DNA from: an uncultured Chlorobiaceae bacterium
Lineage (GTDB): Bacteria > Bacteroidota > Chlorobiia > Chlorobiales > Chlorobiaceae
Length of the DNA stretch: 64,000 nucleotides
Reading direction: 5' to 3'
Assembly (NCBI GenBank): GCA_903939765.1
Contig: CAJAIK010000096.1
Coordinates: forward strand, 1 to 64,000
The notes beneath the pieces were generated by a model. It was not told the DNA's origin, searched no databases, and saw nothing but the letters and a program-made list of their open reading frames with translations. Position numbers and translations under genes: made by a program. Positions 29,929-39,374 of the stretch are shown here, piece after piece (positions within the stretch are counted from its first letter, which is position 1; each line of letters starts with the position of its first letter).

Positions 29929-31014
29929 TTACGGTTTTGGTTGGTGAATGACTTCCGAAATAAAGCCGCCGCCGAGCACTTCGCGGTCGCGGTAAAAGAC
30001 CGCCGCCTGACCCTTGGCAACGGCGCTTTTGGGTGAAGCGAATGAAACTGTTGCGGAGCTTTCGTCCAGAGGTTCAATGGTGCAGGGAGTCTCGCGGTCA
30101 CGATAACGGATTTTGCCCGACGCCTCAATCGGGCTGTTCAGCCCCTCAATACCGATCCAGTTGATCCCGGAAGCAACGAGCGATGAGCACTCGAGGGATG
30201 ACTTTTTGCCCACCTCGATACGGTTATGCTCCGTGTCGAGCGCCGTAACATAGAGCGGCTCACTGGCCGAAACACCGAGCCCCCGGCGCTGGCCGATGGT
30301 GTAGAAGGGATAGCCGCGGTGCTTGCCGATGACCTTGCCCGATTCATCCACAATATCGCCATCCGCTACCCGTTCGGCCAGGCCGGGAATCGCACCGGCG
30401 AGGTAGCCGCAATAATCGTCCTGCGGCACAAAGCAGATCTCCTGACTCTCCTTCTTTTCAGCCGCCCTGACGCCAAAAGAGCGGGCCAGCGTGCGAACCT
30501 CCGGTTTGGTCAACTCCCCCAGCGGAAAGAGGGTTTTTGCCAGGTCAGTCTGCGAAAGCATCCAGAGAAAATAGCTCTGATCCTTTTCCGCATCAGCTCC
30601 CTTATAAAGCCGGTACCTTCCCCCGCTGAAAGCCGTCGCCGCAAAGTGGCCCGTAGCAACAAAATCCGCCTCAAGCAGCTTCAGCCCCTCAAAGAGGCCA
30701 AACCACTTGATCTTCTTGTTGCAGACCATGCAGGGGTTAGGCGTTTTGCCACCAAGATAGTCTTCATGAAAATAGCCGATAACATCATCGCGGAACTTGC
30801 TGCTCAGGTTCAGGGTAAAAACGGGAATCTGAAAATCGGGATGGTCACTGATCACAAGCGGCGAAGGCTTCAGCGAAGGGCTCTCTTCAGGTGAGTCGAG
30901 CACCCGGATGTTCAGGCCTGTCACCGCGTAGCCCTGCTCAACCAGCAGACAAGCCGAAACGGCCGAATCAACCCCGCCCGAGATCCCGACAACAACTTTT
31001 TTCTGTGCGCTCAT
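29929..31014 (-). CDS. mnmA: tRNA-specific 2-thiouridylase
   Basis: 361 aa. Thiolates U34 of Lys, Glu and Gln tRNAs. N-terminal PP-loop GISGGVDSAVSA, first catalytic Cys in TPNPCMVCNKKIKW, and second in ESQEICFVPQDDY, which forms the persulfide/disulfide pair. C-terminal beta-barrel domains follow (PFYTIGQRRGLGVS). Standard length. Confidence 0.95.
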   Translation of the reverse strand: MSAQKKVVVGISGGVDSAVSACLLVEQGYAVTGLNIRVLDSPEESPSLKPSPLVISDHPDFQIPVFTLNLSSKFRDDVIGYFHEDYLGGKTPNPCMVCNKKIKWFGLFEGLKLLEADFVATGHFAATAFSGGRYRLYKGADAEKDQSYFLWMLSQTDLAKTLFPLGELTKPEVRTLARSFGVRAAEKKESQEICFVPQDDYCGYLAGAIPGLAERVADGDIVDESGKVIGKHRGYPFYTIGQRRGLGVSASEPLYVTALDTEHNRIEVGKKSSLECSSLVASGINWIGIEGLNSPIEASGKIRYRDRETPCTIEPLDESSATVSFASPKSAVAKGQAAVFYRDREVLGGGFISEVIHQPKP

Positions 31015-31388
31015 AGGTTATTAAATCAGTTCTTCCCCATTGATAAATGGCAATTCCTGCAAGTCAGAATGTAGGGAAATAGCCACCCTCTTCAAATTGC
31101 ATAATCCACTCACCACACAATTTGGGTGAGCTGGAATTTGACCGGATGGAGTTGAACAACTCTTGTTGAAACTATCAGGCGCTCTATGTGAGGCCGTTTT
31201 CCTCAGTCTGCTGCTATACGGGAGATGTTCAGTGAACGCGTGCTTCGGGTATACGTAAGAAATCTCTTTTATTTTTGTAACTTACCGAGTAAATATATGA
31301 TGAAATTTGATGTGTTTTTTGATTTGCGGAATCTGCAGAGCGTTTTACGTAACGCATGGGGCCGTTCACGATACTAATCAAAACTGTC
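31015..31388. other. Intergenic region before the autotransporter
   Basis: 374 bp between divergent mnmA and the autotransporter. AT-rich stretch at about 31258-31320. Only weak short inverted repeats (for example CTCACC at 31109 with GGTGAG at 31125). No gene or RNA recognised. Confidence 0.4.
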
Positions 31389-34300
31389 ATGAAAAAGAGA
31401 TATTTGGCAATTGTTGCGCTTCTCGTTGCATTGGGTGCCGGAAAAGCTGATGCGGCACAGTACACGGTCAGTGATTACTCGGATTCCGGACCCGGGACCC
31501 TGCGTGCTGCCATTACCGGCGCAAATGGCACAAACAGCGCCGATGGGATTACGTTTTCGCAGCCAGGCACTATTATCCTCTCTCCATTACCTCTTATCAA
31601 TAAAGGGAACGTGACCTTTAAAACAGATTATCCTGTTTCTCTTCAGAATCTTTCTGCTGCCGGTTCATACGTATTGGGGATCGGTAGTACAAATCCGCAT
31701 GTTGTCATTCCTGCCAATCTCTCACTTGTAGCTTCGGGCGCTGATCATGTGACCGCTCTCTACGGAGTGGATCAGGTCAATATTGACGGGACACTGGGCG
31801 GAAATATTTCGGCAACAGCCACCAATAATGGTTTTGTATACGGTGTTCAGGCCTTGAATTCACTGACAATTGCCAATAATCTCGCCGGAGAGATATCGGC
31901 CACCACTATTGGAGGTGTTGCGTATGGACTGTTTGCTGAAAATGACCTGACTATCGGCGGCAATATCACCGCCGGAGCTTCGGTCAGTGCAGCCGCCGGC
32001 GGGGACCACGCTTTTGCTCTTTTCTCCGGTACTGGAAATATCTCTATCGGAGATACCCTGAACGGAACCGGCAACCTTGCCGGAGTGGTTTCAGCAACGG
32101 CAACCGGATCGGATGCTTATGGTCTGTTGGCTCAAACCGGCAGTATAGCCATTGGCAACAACCTCTCCGGCGACATATCGGCCACCGCCCGAAATGGAAA
32201 TGTTGCTGTTGGAATGGCTGTCAACACTGACCTGATAATCGGCGGCGACATTACCAACGGTTGCTCGGTAATTGCAACCGCTGGCGGGAACGATGCCGGT
32301 GCCATTTTCTCCTATTTAGGAAATATCACCATCGGAGATACCCTGAACGGAACCGGCAACCTTGCCGGAGTGGTTTCAGCAACGGCAACCGGATCATATG
32401 CTTATGGTCTGTGGGCTCAAACCGGCAGTATAGCCATAGGCAACAACCTCTCCGGCGACATATCGGCCACCGCTACCAATGGAAGTAATGCACATGCGAT
32501 GAGAGCAAAAAATGATCTGACCATCGGCGGCGATATGACCACAGGTGGTTCGGTAAGTGCAACCGCGGGTGGGGACAACGCCACAGCACTCTATTCCGGT
32601 AAAGGAAATATCACCATCGGAGATACCCTGAACGGAACCGGCAGCCTTGCCGGAACCGTCTCAGCAACGGCAACTGGATCTATAGTTTATGGTTTGCAGG
32701 CTGATCTCGGCAGCATAGCCATAGGCAACAACCTCTCCGGCGGTATATCGGCCACTGCCAATAATGGAAGTGATGCTTATGGCATGTATGCCAGAAATGA
32801 CCTGACCATCGGCGGCAATGTCGTCGATGGTGGATCGGTGAGAGCAACTGCCGGAACTTCTTTTGCATGCGGTATGATCGCATACTCAGGAAATCTTGCT
32901 ATAACCGGTAATTTCTCCGGTGATGTATCGGCTACTGCTACCAGTGGAAGTAATGCAGTCGGTATGTATGCCGGAACTAACCTGACTATCGGAGGCAATC
33001 TCACAGCAGTCGGTGCGATAAGAGCAGTCGCCGGAGGACGTGACGCGTACGGTATTATCGCAAACTCAGGAAATCTTGCCATAACAGGCGGCATCCTTGC
33101 CGGTGAGGTCTCGGCTGAAGCAGGAGAAACATGGGCTGCCGGGCTCTATGCCGGAGGCGGTATCTATGGCGCCGATAGTGCGACACCGCTTACGGTTTCC
33201 GGAACGGTCACGGCAACAGCCAATGGTGCTGCAGCAGCCATTCTTGCAGTCGGAGCCATGAACCTTGATATCACCGGTACGGTTTCAGGTACCGATACCG
33301 GCGGAACCCTTCTGGGCTATGCCATCCATTCCGGAGATTTTGATTATATCGGAACGGCAGGGTTTGTTGCTTCTGCAGCAGTCGCTGACCAGATAACGGT
33401 CAGAAGCACCGGTACACTTGCAGGCAGCGTCGATCTCGGCGCCGGTGATGACAGCATGACCATTAAAGGTCTCGCCGATATCAGCGGCGTACCGACACTC
33501 TCCGGCGGTGACGGGGGTGGTGACGATCTTGTTTTTCAGGGATGGAGCGGTACGCTTGGTGAAAAAGTCATCGACTGGGAGAGCATACAGTTAACCGGCA
33601 ATTCTGCCGTGGATCTCGGCGTGGACAAGGAGATTACACCTTCTGCAGGAAGCTCGCTCCATATGACCATCGGTTCGAACGCTGTGGTCTATGCCAAAGG
33701 CAGTTCGCCCGGAACATACCGTATTGGTGGCAGGCTTATCAACAACGGTACACTTGATATGCTCGACAATCAGGTAAACGACAGGGTGACGGTTACCGGA
33801 AACTATAACGGCACCGGCACCCTGCGTCTTGATGCCGACCTCGGCGCAAGCGGCATACAAAATCCCGCAGAGCAGCTTATTATCAACGGTAATGCAGCCA
33901 ATAGTTCCGGTCCGACAACCGTGATCATCAATAATGTAGAGAACTCCGTGGCCTTGACCGAAGGAAACGGCATCCGGATTATTAAGGTTGACGGAACCAG
34001 CAGTGACAACGCCTTTGTGCTTGGCAATCCTGATGATTTCGGGCCATTTGCCGTCGATCTGGTCAATAACGACGGCAGCGGCTGGGATGTCGTCTCGCCA
34101 GGCTACCGTGAAGAAGCCGCTCTGCTGCAGGGTGTCACCCCATTCATCGAAAGGCTTGGTTACAGCTCCGTTCCCCGCTTTCATGAACGCCGCGCATTCA
34201 TGGCGTTTTCCGGTAACACCGCCGAGTCAAGAGGGTTCTGGGTCAGAACATTCGGCAGCAAATACCGTCTTGGCATGAGCGGCAACGCCGCAACGGATGT

Positions 34301-35039
34301 TTCAGGTTATAGCGGCGGTACACAAATTGGCAGTGACCTCTCTGCCGGTGGGAGTGAAAAAATGCAATATAATATCGGTCTGTACGGCGGAATAGGCTAT
34401 CAGAACGGGGATGTTGCCGGTCTGAGAAGCGTCAAGGCGGGTGAACTGAACGATACCGCTTACTCTTTCGGTTACTATGCAACCCTCTATGCTCCTGAAA
34501 AATATTACATCGAAGGTGTGCTTCAGGCAAGTTACCATACTTTCACTGTTGACTACCTGACCGAGCCAAAACAGGATCTCCATCTCTGGAGCTATCTTGC
34601 CTCGCTTGAAACCGGATTCAGCCTTCCACTCAGCAACAGCTTTATCCTTCAGCCGCAGGTGCAGATGATTTATCAGCACACCGACGGGCTTGGGCTTTTC
34701 ACCCGTGTCGGAGAGGCGAACATCATCGACCATGACGGGCTGCAGGGTCGGCTTGGATTTACCGGCACGGTCAACTCCTCCCGGCATAACTTCAATCCAT
34801 TCTTTGAAGTCAACCTGATCAAAGACTTCAGTGATATGAACCAGGTCTCCTATCTTGGCGACACGGTGACGCTCAAATCAAAACCTGAAACCCTCTTTCT
34901 TGGCGGAGCGGTTGGTATCAGCAGAAAGGTCTCGGAAAACAATCTCGGCTATTACCTGAAAGCAGAGGCAATCCATGGCATCAATGGCCTTGATTCTTAT
35001 GATTACAAGCTGACTGCAGGCATCCGTAAAACATGGTAA
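31389..35039 (+). CDS. Autotransporter (type Va) with repeat-rich passenger
   Basis: 1216 aa from ATG 31389 (MKKRYLAIVALLVALGAGKADA signal); an earlier in-frame ATG at 31356 adds 11 residues that spoil the signal peptide. The passenger is Gly/Ala/Thr/Asn-rich with recurrent DLTIGG, GNISIGDTLNGTG, LAGVVSATATGS and AIGNNLSGDISATA segments, as expected of a right-handed beta-helix, including three exact-length 95-aa units. The last ~290 residues (from about FWVRTFGSKYRLG) form an autotransporter beta-barrel and end in Lys-Thr-Trp with the terminal aromatic residue. Probably surface displayed. No protease or adhesion tripeptide motif seen. Confidence 0.88.
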   Translation: MKKRYLAIVALLVALGAGKADAAQYTVSDYSDSGPGTLRAAITGANGTNSADGITFSQPGTIILSPLPLINKGNVTFKTDYPVSLQNLSAAGSYVLGIGSTNPHVVIPANLSLVASGADHVTALYGVDQVNIDGTLGGNISATATNNGFVYGVQALNSLTIANNLAGEISATTIGGVAYGLFAENDLTIGGNITAGASVSAAAGGDHAFALFSGTGNISIGDTLNGTGNLAGVVSATATGSDAYGLLAQTGSIAIGNNLSGDISATARNGNVAVGMAVNTDLIIGGDITNGCSVIATAGGNDAGAIFSYLGNITIGDTLNGTGNLAGVVSATATGSYAYGLWAQTGSIAIGNNLSGDISATATNGSNAHAMRAKNDLTIGGDMTTGGSVSATAGGDNATALYSGKGNITIGDTLNGTGSLAGTVSATATGSIVYGLQADLGSIAIGNNLSGGISATANNGSDAYGMYARNDLTIGGNVVDGGSVRATAGTSFACGMIAYSGNLAITGNFSGDVSATATSGSNAVGMYAGTNLTIGGNLTAVGAIRAVAGGRDAYGIIANSGNLAITGGILAGEVSAEAGETWAAGLYAGGGIYGADSATPLTVSGTVTATANGAAAAILAVGAMNLDITGTVSGTDTGGTLLGYAIHSGDFDYIGTAGFVASAAVADQITVRSTGTLAGSVDLGAGDDSMTIKGLADISGVPTLSGGDGGGDDLVFQGWSGTLGEKVIDWESIQLTGNSAVDLGVDKEITPSAGSSLHMTIGSNAVVYAKGSSPGTYRIGGRLINNGTLDMLDNQVNDRVTVTGNYNGTGTLRLDADLGASGIQNPAEQLIINGNAANSSGPTTVIINNVENSVALTEGNGIRIIKVDGTSSDNAFVLGNPDDFGPFAVDLVNNDGSGWDVVSPGYREEAALLQGVTPFIERLGYSSVPRFHERRAFMAFSGNTAESRGFWVRTFGSKYRLGMSGNAATDVSGYSGGTQIGSDLSAGGSEKMQYNIGLYGGIGYQNGDVAGLRSVKAGELNDTAYSFGYYATLYAPEKYYIEGVLQASYHTFTVDYLTEPKQDLHLWSYLASLETGFSLPLSNSFILQPQVQMIYQHTDGLGLFTRVGEANIIDHDGLQGRLGFTGTVNSSRHNFNPFFEVNLIKDFSDMNQVSYLGDTVTLKSKPETLFLGGAVGISRKVSENNLGYYLKAEAIHGINGLDSYDYKLTAGIRKTW
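31944..32798 (+). repeat. Three tandem 285-bp repeats in the autotransporter passenger
   Basis: Units start at the DL(T/I)IGG codons at 31944, 32229 and 32514, and the next DLTIGG is at 32799, so the period is exactly 285 bp (95 aa). Blocks such as the one beginning GGAGATACCCTGAACGGAAC recur at 32049, 32334 and 32619 almost unchanged. A shorter, degenerate fourth unit follows. Confidence 0.9.
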
Positions 35040-35870
35040 ACCGGAGCTTGGCAAACATAACCAAGTTGTAAAATTCCGATACGTGAAGTCAATGGGTTCG
35101 CCAACAAGTCGGATGATTTTTAGCTGAGAAGTGCCGAAGAATTGACGCTTAACATCTAAGATAAATTATTGTTATAGCGATTGAATGAAAATCCGGGGGA
35201 ACGCACTTTTATAGAGAGACTTTTTTCTTAAATACCCGTTACTTCGGATTTCATGATCTGCGAAAATTCATCAAAAACGAGCGCATTTTCCTCTATAATC
35301 ATTGTCATATCAAGCGCTTCAATCCGCATCAATTCGGGCAGCGCCAGCAAGAGATATCTCCCCTGCACACTATTACCGCTGTCAAATAAAAAATTAGATA
35401 CCCACCACAAACGGCATAGTAATCAGCGGCTGCGAAAAATACCAATGACTCTTTTTGTAGCCGCCCTGATCGCAATTATAATGCTTCCCAGACGATCTTA
35501 TGGCTGACGTAAAGTAAGATGCGATATAGGGAGTTACATCTTTTTGAGTGCCAGGGGAATAATTCCTATAGCTATCAGTCGTCTCCGTTCAAGCTTTTAT
35601 AGGCATACTTCCCGTGAGTTCACCGCCATCTTTACGTTTTGATGGAGGTTGGGTATGAGTGTTGGTTTCGGTTTGATAATAAATAACTCGATGGGCTTTG
35701 GCATGGTGAAGGTCGATGCCTGTGGCGGTCTGGAAATTTTATATCTTGCGGGCACAGAGTTTGGTGAGTCTGATCTCAGTTGGGCAACTCGTTGTTGAGT
35801 ACCCATCTTCGCAGTACAAACCTTAATTGGGTGTGTTTGAGGAGAACAAAATTTTTAGTGTTGTCAGCTT
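35040..35870. other. Long region without a convincing gene
   Basis: 831 bp between the autotransporter and the SDR gene. Short open frames exist on both strands (a 60-codon minus-strand frame ending near 35228 and a 47-codon plus-strand frame from 35655), but none has a ribosome site or a recognisable family. The DNA looks like decayed or regulatory sequence. No RNA gene, terminator or repeat recognised. Confidence 0.4.
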
Positions 35871-36695
35871 TTGAAAATAAAGGAAGGAGAACGCTCCCTT
35901 GGTGTTGTTATCACCGGGGGGAGCAAAGGGTTGGGCTATGCTCTTGCGTCAGAATTTCTTGCTGCGGGTGACCGTGTTGTTCTCTGTGGCAGAAATCCGG
36001 AGCGGCTGGAAAATGCGTTACACTCCCTTCGCTTGGCTGTGCCGGGAGGTGAGGTGCATGGCGTTGTTTGTGACGTGGGCGAACGTTACAGCGGAAAATT
36101 GTTTGCCGATTTTGCGGTTTCGCGGCTTGGACGGGTGGATCGCTGGATTAACAATGCCGGTACGGCGGGGTTGTTGAAGCGGCCGTTGTGGGAGCTTGAT
36201 GCGGACGATATTCTTGAAACCTGCTCGACCAATCTTGCTGGCACTATCGTTCTATGTGCTGAAGCTGTCAGGGTTATGCAGCGCCAGCCATCTTCCGAAA
36301 AACCATGCTATCATATTTTTAACATGGGTTTTTCCTCGGCGGGGGCGGCTTTGTCGCGTTCAGCGGTGCCACACAAGGCGTCGAAAAGGGGGGTGGCTGA
36401 AGTGACCCATTTTCTCTCCGGAGAGTTGAGAGCGGCCGGGGTAACGAGTATTGGCGTTCATGAACTGAGCCCTGCGCTTGTGCTGACCGAACTGCTGCTT
36501 CGGGATGCGACGGAATCGGCGGAGAGGTTTTTACGGGTCATTGCAGAAAAGCCTGAAAAGGTGGCAGCAGTTCTGGTGCCGAAAATACGTTCGATAACAG
36601 GTCGAAACAGTCGCTTGAGGTATGAGCTGCTGGCAAAAACATTTTTCAGGATATTCGTTGGTATGCGCCGGATTCTTGGTAAAGAGGTATTTTAA
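35871..36695 (+). CDS. SDR-family protein resembling chlorophyll(ide) b reductase NOL/NYC1, catalytic Tyr replaced by His
   Basis: 274 aa classical-type SDR, TTG start. Cofactor site VVITGGSKGLGYALASEF and CGRNPERL, then DRWINNAGT and CSTNLAGTIVLC, all matching the NOL/NYC1 layout (also FADFAVSRLGRVD and RVMQRQP). At the active site the sequence is AVPHKASKRG, so the Tyr of Y-x3-K is His while the Lys is kept. A single base change (CAC for TAC) would restore Tyr. Because green sulfur bacteria make 7-formyl or 7-methyl bacteriochlorophylls, a pigment role is possible, but activity is doubtful. A second SDR gene follows about 70 bp later. Confidence 0.75.
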   Translation: MKIKEGERSLGVVITGGSKGLGYALASEFLAAGDRVVLCGRNPERLENALHSLRLAVPGGEVHGVVCDVGERYSGKLFADFAVSRLGRVDRWINNAGTAGLLKRPLWELDADDILETCSTNLAGTIVLCAEAVRVMQRQPSSEKPCYHIFNMGFSSAGAALSRSAVPHKASKRGVAEVTHFLSGELRAAGVTSIGVHELSPALVLTELLLRDATESAERFLRVIAEKPEKVAAVLVPKIRSITGRNSRLRYELLAKTFFRIFVGMRRILGKEVF

Positions 36696-36764
36696 GCTTC
36701 TATGGATAACAGGGGTGGCTGATGGAACCTGTTCAATAATCTTTTTCATTTTTTTTGCTTCATC

Positions 36765-37643
36765 ATGAAGAAAGTACTTGTGGCCGGTTCGACTGGCTAT
36801 CTTGGTCGCTATGCAGTGCAGGAGTTCAAAAATCGCGGGTATTGGGTGCGTGCCCTGGTGCGTAATCCTGAAAAGTTCAAGCAGCCCGGCCCGTATTTTG
36901 CACCATCTATCGAGGATCTGGTTGACGAGGTTATTGTGGGTGATGCAACGAAGCCTGAAACCATTGCGGCGGCATGTGATGGCATCGATATTGTTTTTTC
37001 ATCGCTTGGCATGATCAAGCCTGATTTTGTGCATACCATTTTTGAAGTGGATTATCAGGCGAACATGAATTTGCTGGATCTGGCTCTGAAGGCCAAGGTC
37101 AGGAAGTTTATCTATGTATCGGTTTTTGATGCACATCGGATGATGAATATCCCGAACGTTCAGGCTCATGAAAAGTTTGTCAGGGAGCTGAAAGCGGCGA
37201 ATATTGAGTCAGCAATCATTCGCCCGACGGGCTATTATTCGGAGATCGGGCAGTTTGTTGCGAGGGCACGCAAAGGGTTCATGCTGATGGTTGGTGATGG
37301 TTACCAGCGCTCGAATCCCGTTCATGGCGCCGACTTGGCGAAGGTGTGCGTTGATGCGGTCGATGGAACGGCCAAAGAGGTTGAAGTCGGCGGCCCTGAA
37401 GTGTTCACCTACCTCGAAATGGTTGATCTGGCTATTGAAATTGCCCAAACAAAGCCAATCGTGTTTCCGTTGCCACTCTGGGCGGCTGACGGGTTGGTGG
37501 CAGCCGTTGGCCTTTTCAATCGCGATGTCCACGATGTTGCGCTCTTTGCGACGACGCTCAGCCGGGTAGATTTTATCGCTCCGCTTTATGGCACGCACCG
37601 CTTGCGTGATTTCTTCATGCAGTGTGGGGCGCTTCGAAGCTGA
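36765..37643 (+). CDS. NmrA-like atypical SDR, NAD(P)H-binding
   Basis: 292 aa. N-terminal VLVAGSTGYLGRYAVQEFKNRGYWVRALVRNP is an extended/atypical SDR nucleotide-binding site (GxxGxxG). Then DIVFSSLGM and RKFIYVSVFDAH; no classical Y-x3-K is evident. The family includes flavin reductase-like, NmrA-type regulators and the divinyl-reductase BciA/DVR group. The Chlorobi setting and the neighbouring NOL-like gene make a (bacterio)chlorophyll or isoprenoid role tempting but unproven. Confidence 0.75.
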   Translation: MKKVLVAGSTGYLGRYAVQEFKNRGYWVRALVRNPEKFKQPGPYFAPSIEDLVDEVIVGDATKPETIAAACDGIDIVFSSLGMIKPDFVHTIFEVDYQANMNLLDLALKAKVRKFIYVSVFDAHRMMNIPNVQAHEKFVRELKAANIESAIIRPTGYYSEIGQFVARARKGFMLMVGDGYQRSNPVHGADLAKVCVDAVDGTAKEVEVGGPEVFTYLEMVDLAIEIAQTKPIVFPLPLWAADGLVAAVGLFNRDVHDVALFATTLSRVDFIAPLYGTHRLRDFFMQCGALRS

Positions 37644-37682
37644 TCGTCCTCTTTTGGCAGGATGGTTATGCAACTGCTCTGT

Positions 37683-39365
37683 TCAGCTTACCTTATACCC
37701 CGGTCCGCCACCACCTTCAGGCACCCTCCAGGTGATGATGCCGTAGGGGTCGGCAACTTCGCAGGTTTTGCAGTGGAGGCAGTTGGAGGGGTTGAGTTTG
37801 AGCGCTGGAACGGGCTCTGTGGTGAATTCGTACACCGATGCGGGGCAAAAGTGCTGGCAGGGGTTGGCGAACTCCGCATGGCATTTTTTGAGGCATATCC
37901 CGGCAATATCTTCCGGTTTGATGTGCAGGTGGCAGGGCTGGTTCTCTTCGTTCATAAGTCCTGAGTGGAAGAGGCTTTGCTCTTTGCTGAAGGTGAGGAT
38001 GCCGTCTGCCCTGAACTCTGGTATTGCGGCGAAAGCAGCTTTCTTTTTTTTCAGGCCAAGGCTGGAGAGGGGCGCAAGAGCTGGCAGAGTGAGTTGCGTT
38101 TTGGGCAATGAGAGGCCGGGAAAGCTGAGCTGCAGGCCCGCCTGAACAAGTCCGGCGTAGAGCCCCTTGTCGAAGGCTTTGCGGTAGTTCCGGGCGGCGT
38201 GCAGCTCTTCGAAGGCCCATGAGTTTCTGAACCGTTCAGCATAGCTGGCAAGCCGTTCAGTGGAGAAGTCGTTGTGCAGCAGCGCTTCAAAGAGGGTTTC
38301 GGCGGCAAGGAGGCCCGACTTCATGGCGAGGTGTATCCCTTTGTGGCGCTGCATGTTCACCATTCCGGCGGATTCTCCGGTGACGAGAAAGCCTGGCCCG
38401 TAGAGCGGCGGCATGGCGTCAAAGCCTCCTGAGGCTATGGTTCTTGCGCCTGACTCAATCATCGAGCCTCCTTTGAGGATATTGGCAAGAAACGGGTGCT
38501 TTTTGAAGTGCTGGAGGTTGAGGTGAGGGTCCGAGAGGGGCGCCTCTGGCCCCGGTGAGGAGATAAACCCGATGGAGAGCAGTGTGGGGGAGAAGGCGTA
38601 GAGCCATCCGCCGCCGTAGCTCTCCACCGAAAGAGGGTAGCCGAAAAACTGGTGCACCTCTCCGGCTTTGAGGCCTCCTTCCGGTATTCGCCATGTCTCT
38701 TTTACCCCGGTTTCATAACGCTGCGCGGGGCTTCCTGATGGAAAAAGTGCGGAGAGTTGGCGGAAGAGCGAGCCGCCGGAGCCTTCGCCGATCACGGTAA
38801 CGTTGCTTTTGAGCAGAAGTCCCGGTTCAAAGTTGGCTTTCGGGTTTCCTTCCCGGTCGAGCCCCTTGTCGTCAGTAAGAATGCCTGCAACTTTGCCGTT
38901 TTCGAGAAAGGGGGCGGTGGCGGCGGTGTTGTCGAAAAGCTGGATGCCCTCCTCGTCGGCCTTTGCAGCCATCCATGCGCCGAGGCGGCTGAGCGAGACA
39001 AGATGGGCCCCCTTGTTGCTGAACGGTTCGGGCAGAAAGGGGAAGGGGAACTTTCTTTTTGCCGTGAGGAACCAGAGCGATTCCTTTGAGACGGTGGCCT
39101 CAATCGGGCACCCCTGCTCCCGATAGTCGGGAAAAAATTCTTCGAGGGCCCTTGGGTCGAGCAGTGCCCCTGAGAGGAGGTGGGCGCCCGGGTAGCGCCC
39201 TTTTTCGATAATCGCAATTGAGGGTTCAAGAGGGGTTGCCGATTGGGCGTTGTGGCGCTTGATCATGCGCTGGAGGTGAATGGCCGAGGCGAGGTTTGCC
39301 GGCCCTGCTCCCACAAACACGATGTCAAATTCGAGTGATTCACGTTCCTGCTTCATGCTGGTCAT
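37683..39365 (-). CDS. Electron-transfer flavoprotein-quinone oxidoreductase-like protein
   Basis: 560 aa. N-terminal FAD site DIVFVGAGPANLASAIHL, followed by the typical GAHLLSGALLDPRAL region. The C-terminal [4Fe-4S] domain has CLKKCHAEF, NPCQHFCPASVYEF and CLHCKTCEVADPYGIITW. The full ETF-QO architecture (FAD, quinone-binding, ferredoxin) suggests it passes electrons from an ETF or similar flavoprotein to menaquinone. No etfAB genes are in the window. Its stop is convergent with the SDR gene, and mgtE lies just upstream on the same strand. Confidence 0.9.
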   Translation of the reverse strand: MTSMKQERESLEFDIVFVGAGPANLASAIHLQRMIKRHNAQSATPLEPSIAIIEKGRYPGAHLLSGALLDPRALEEFFPDYREQGCPIEATVSKESLWFLTAKRKFPFPFLPEPFSNKGAHLVSLSRLGAWMAAKADEEGIQLFDNTAATAPFLENGKVAGILTDDKGLDREGNPKANFEPGLLLKSNVTVIGEGSGGSLFRQLSALFPSGSPAQRYETGVKETWRIPEGGLKAGEVHQFFGYPLSVESYGGGWLYAFSPTLLSIGFISSPGPEAPLSDPHLNLQHFKKHPFLANILKGGSMIESGARTIASGGFDAMPPLYGPGFLVTGESAGMVNMQRHKGIHLAMKSGLLAAETLFEALLHNDFSTERLASYAERFRNSWAFEELHAARNYRKAFDKGLYAGLVQAGLQLSFPGLSLPKTQLTLPALAPLSSLGLKKKKAAFAAIPEFRADGILTFSKEQSLFHSGLMNEENQPCHLHIKPEDIAGICLKKCHAEFANPCQHFCPASVYEFTTEPVPALKLNPSNCLHCKTCEVADPYGIITWRVPEGGGGPGYKVS

Positions 39366-39374
39366 GCTGGTTTT

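Noticed and set aside
35228-35410. 60-codon minus-strand frame as a small gene
   Set aside because: No ribosome site, no recognised family, and upstream in-frame stops; treated as a possible remnant only.
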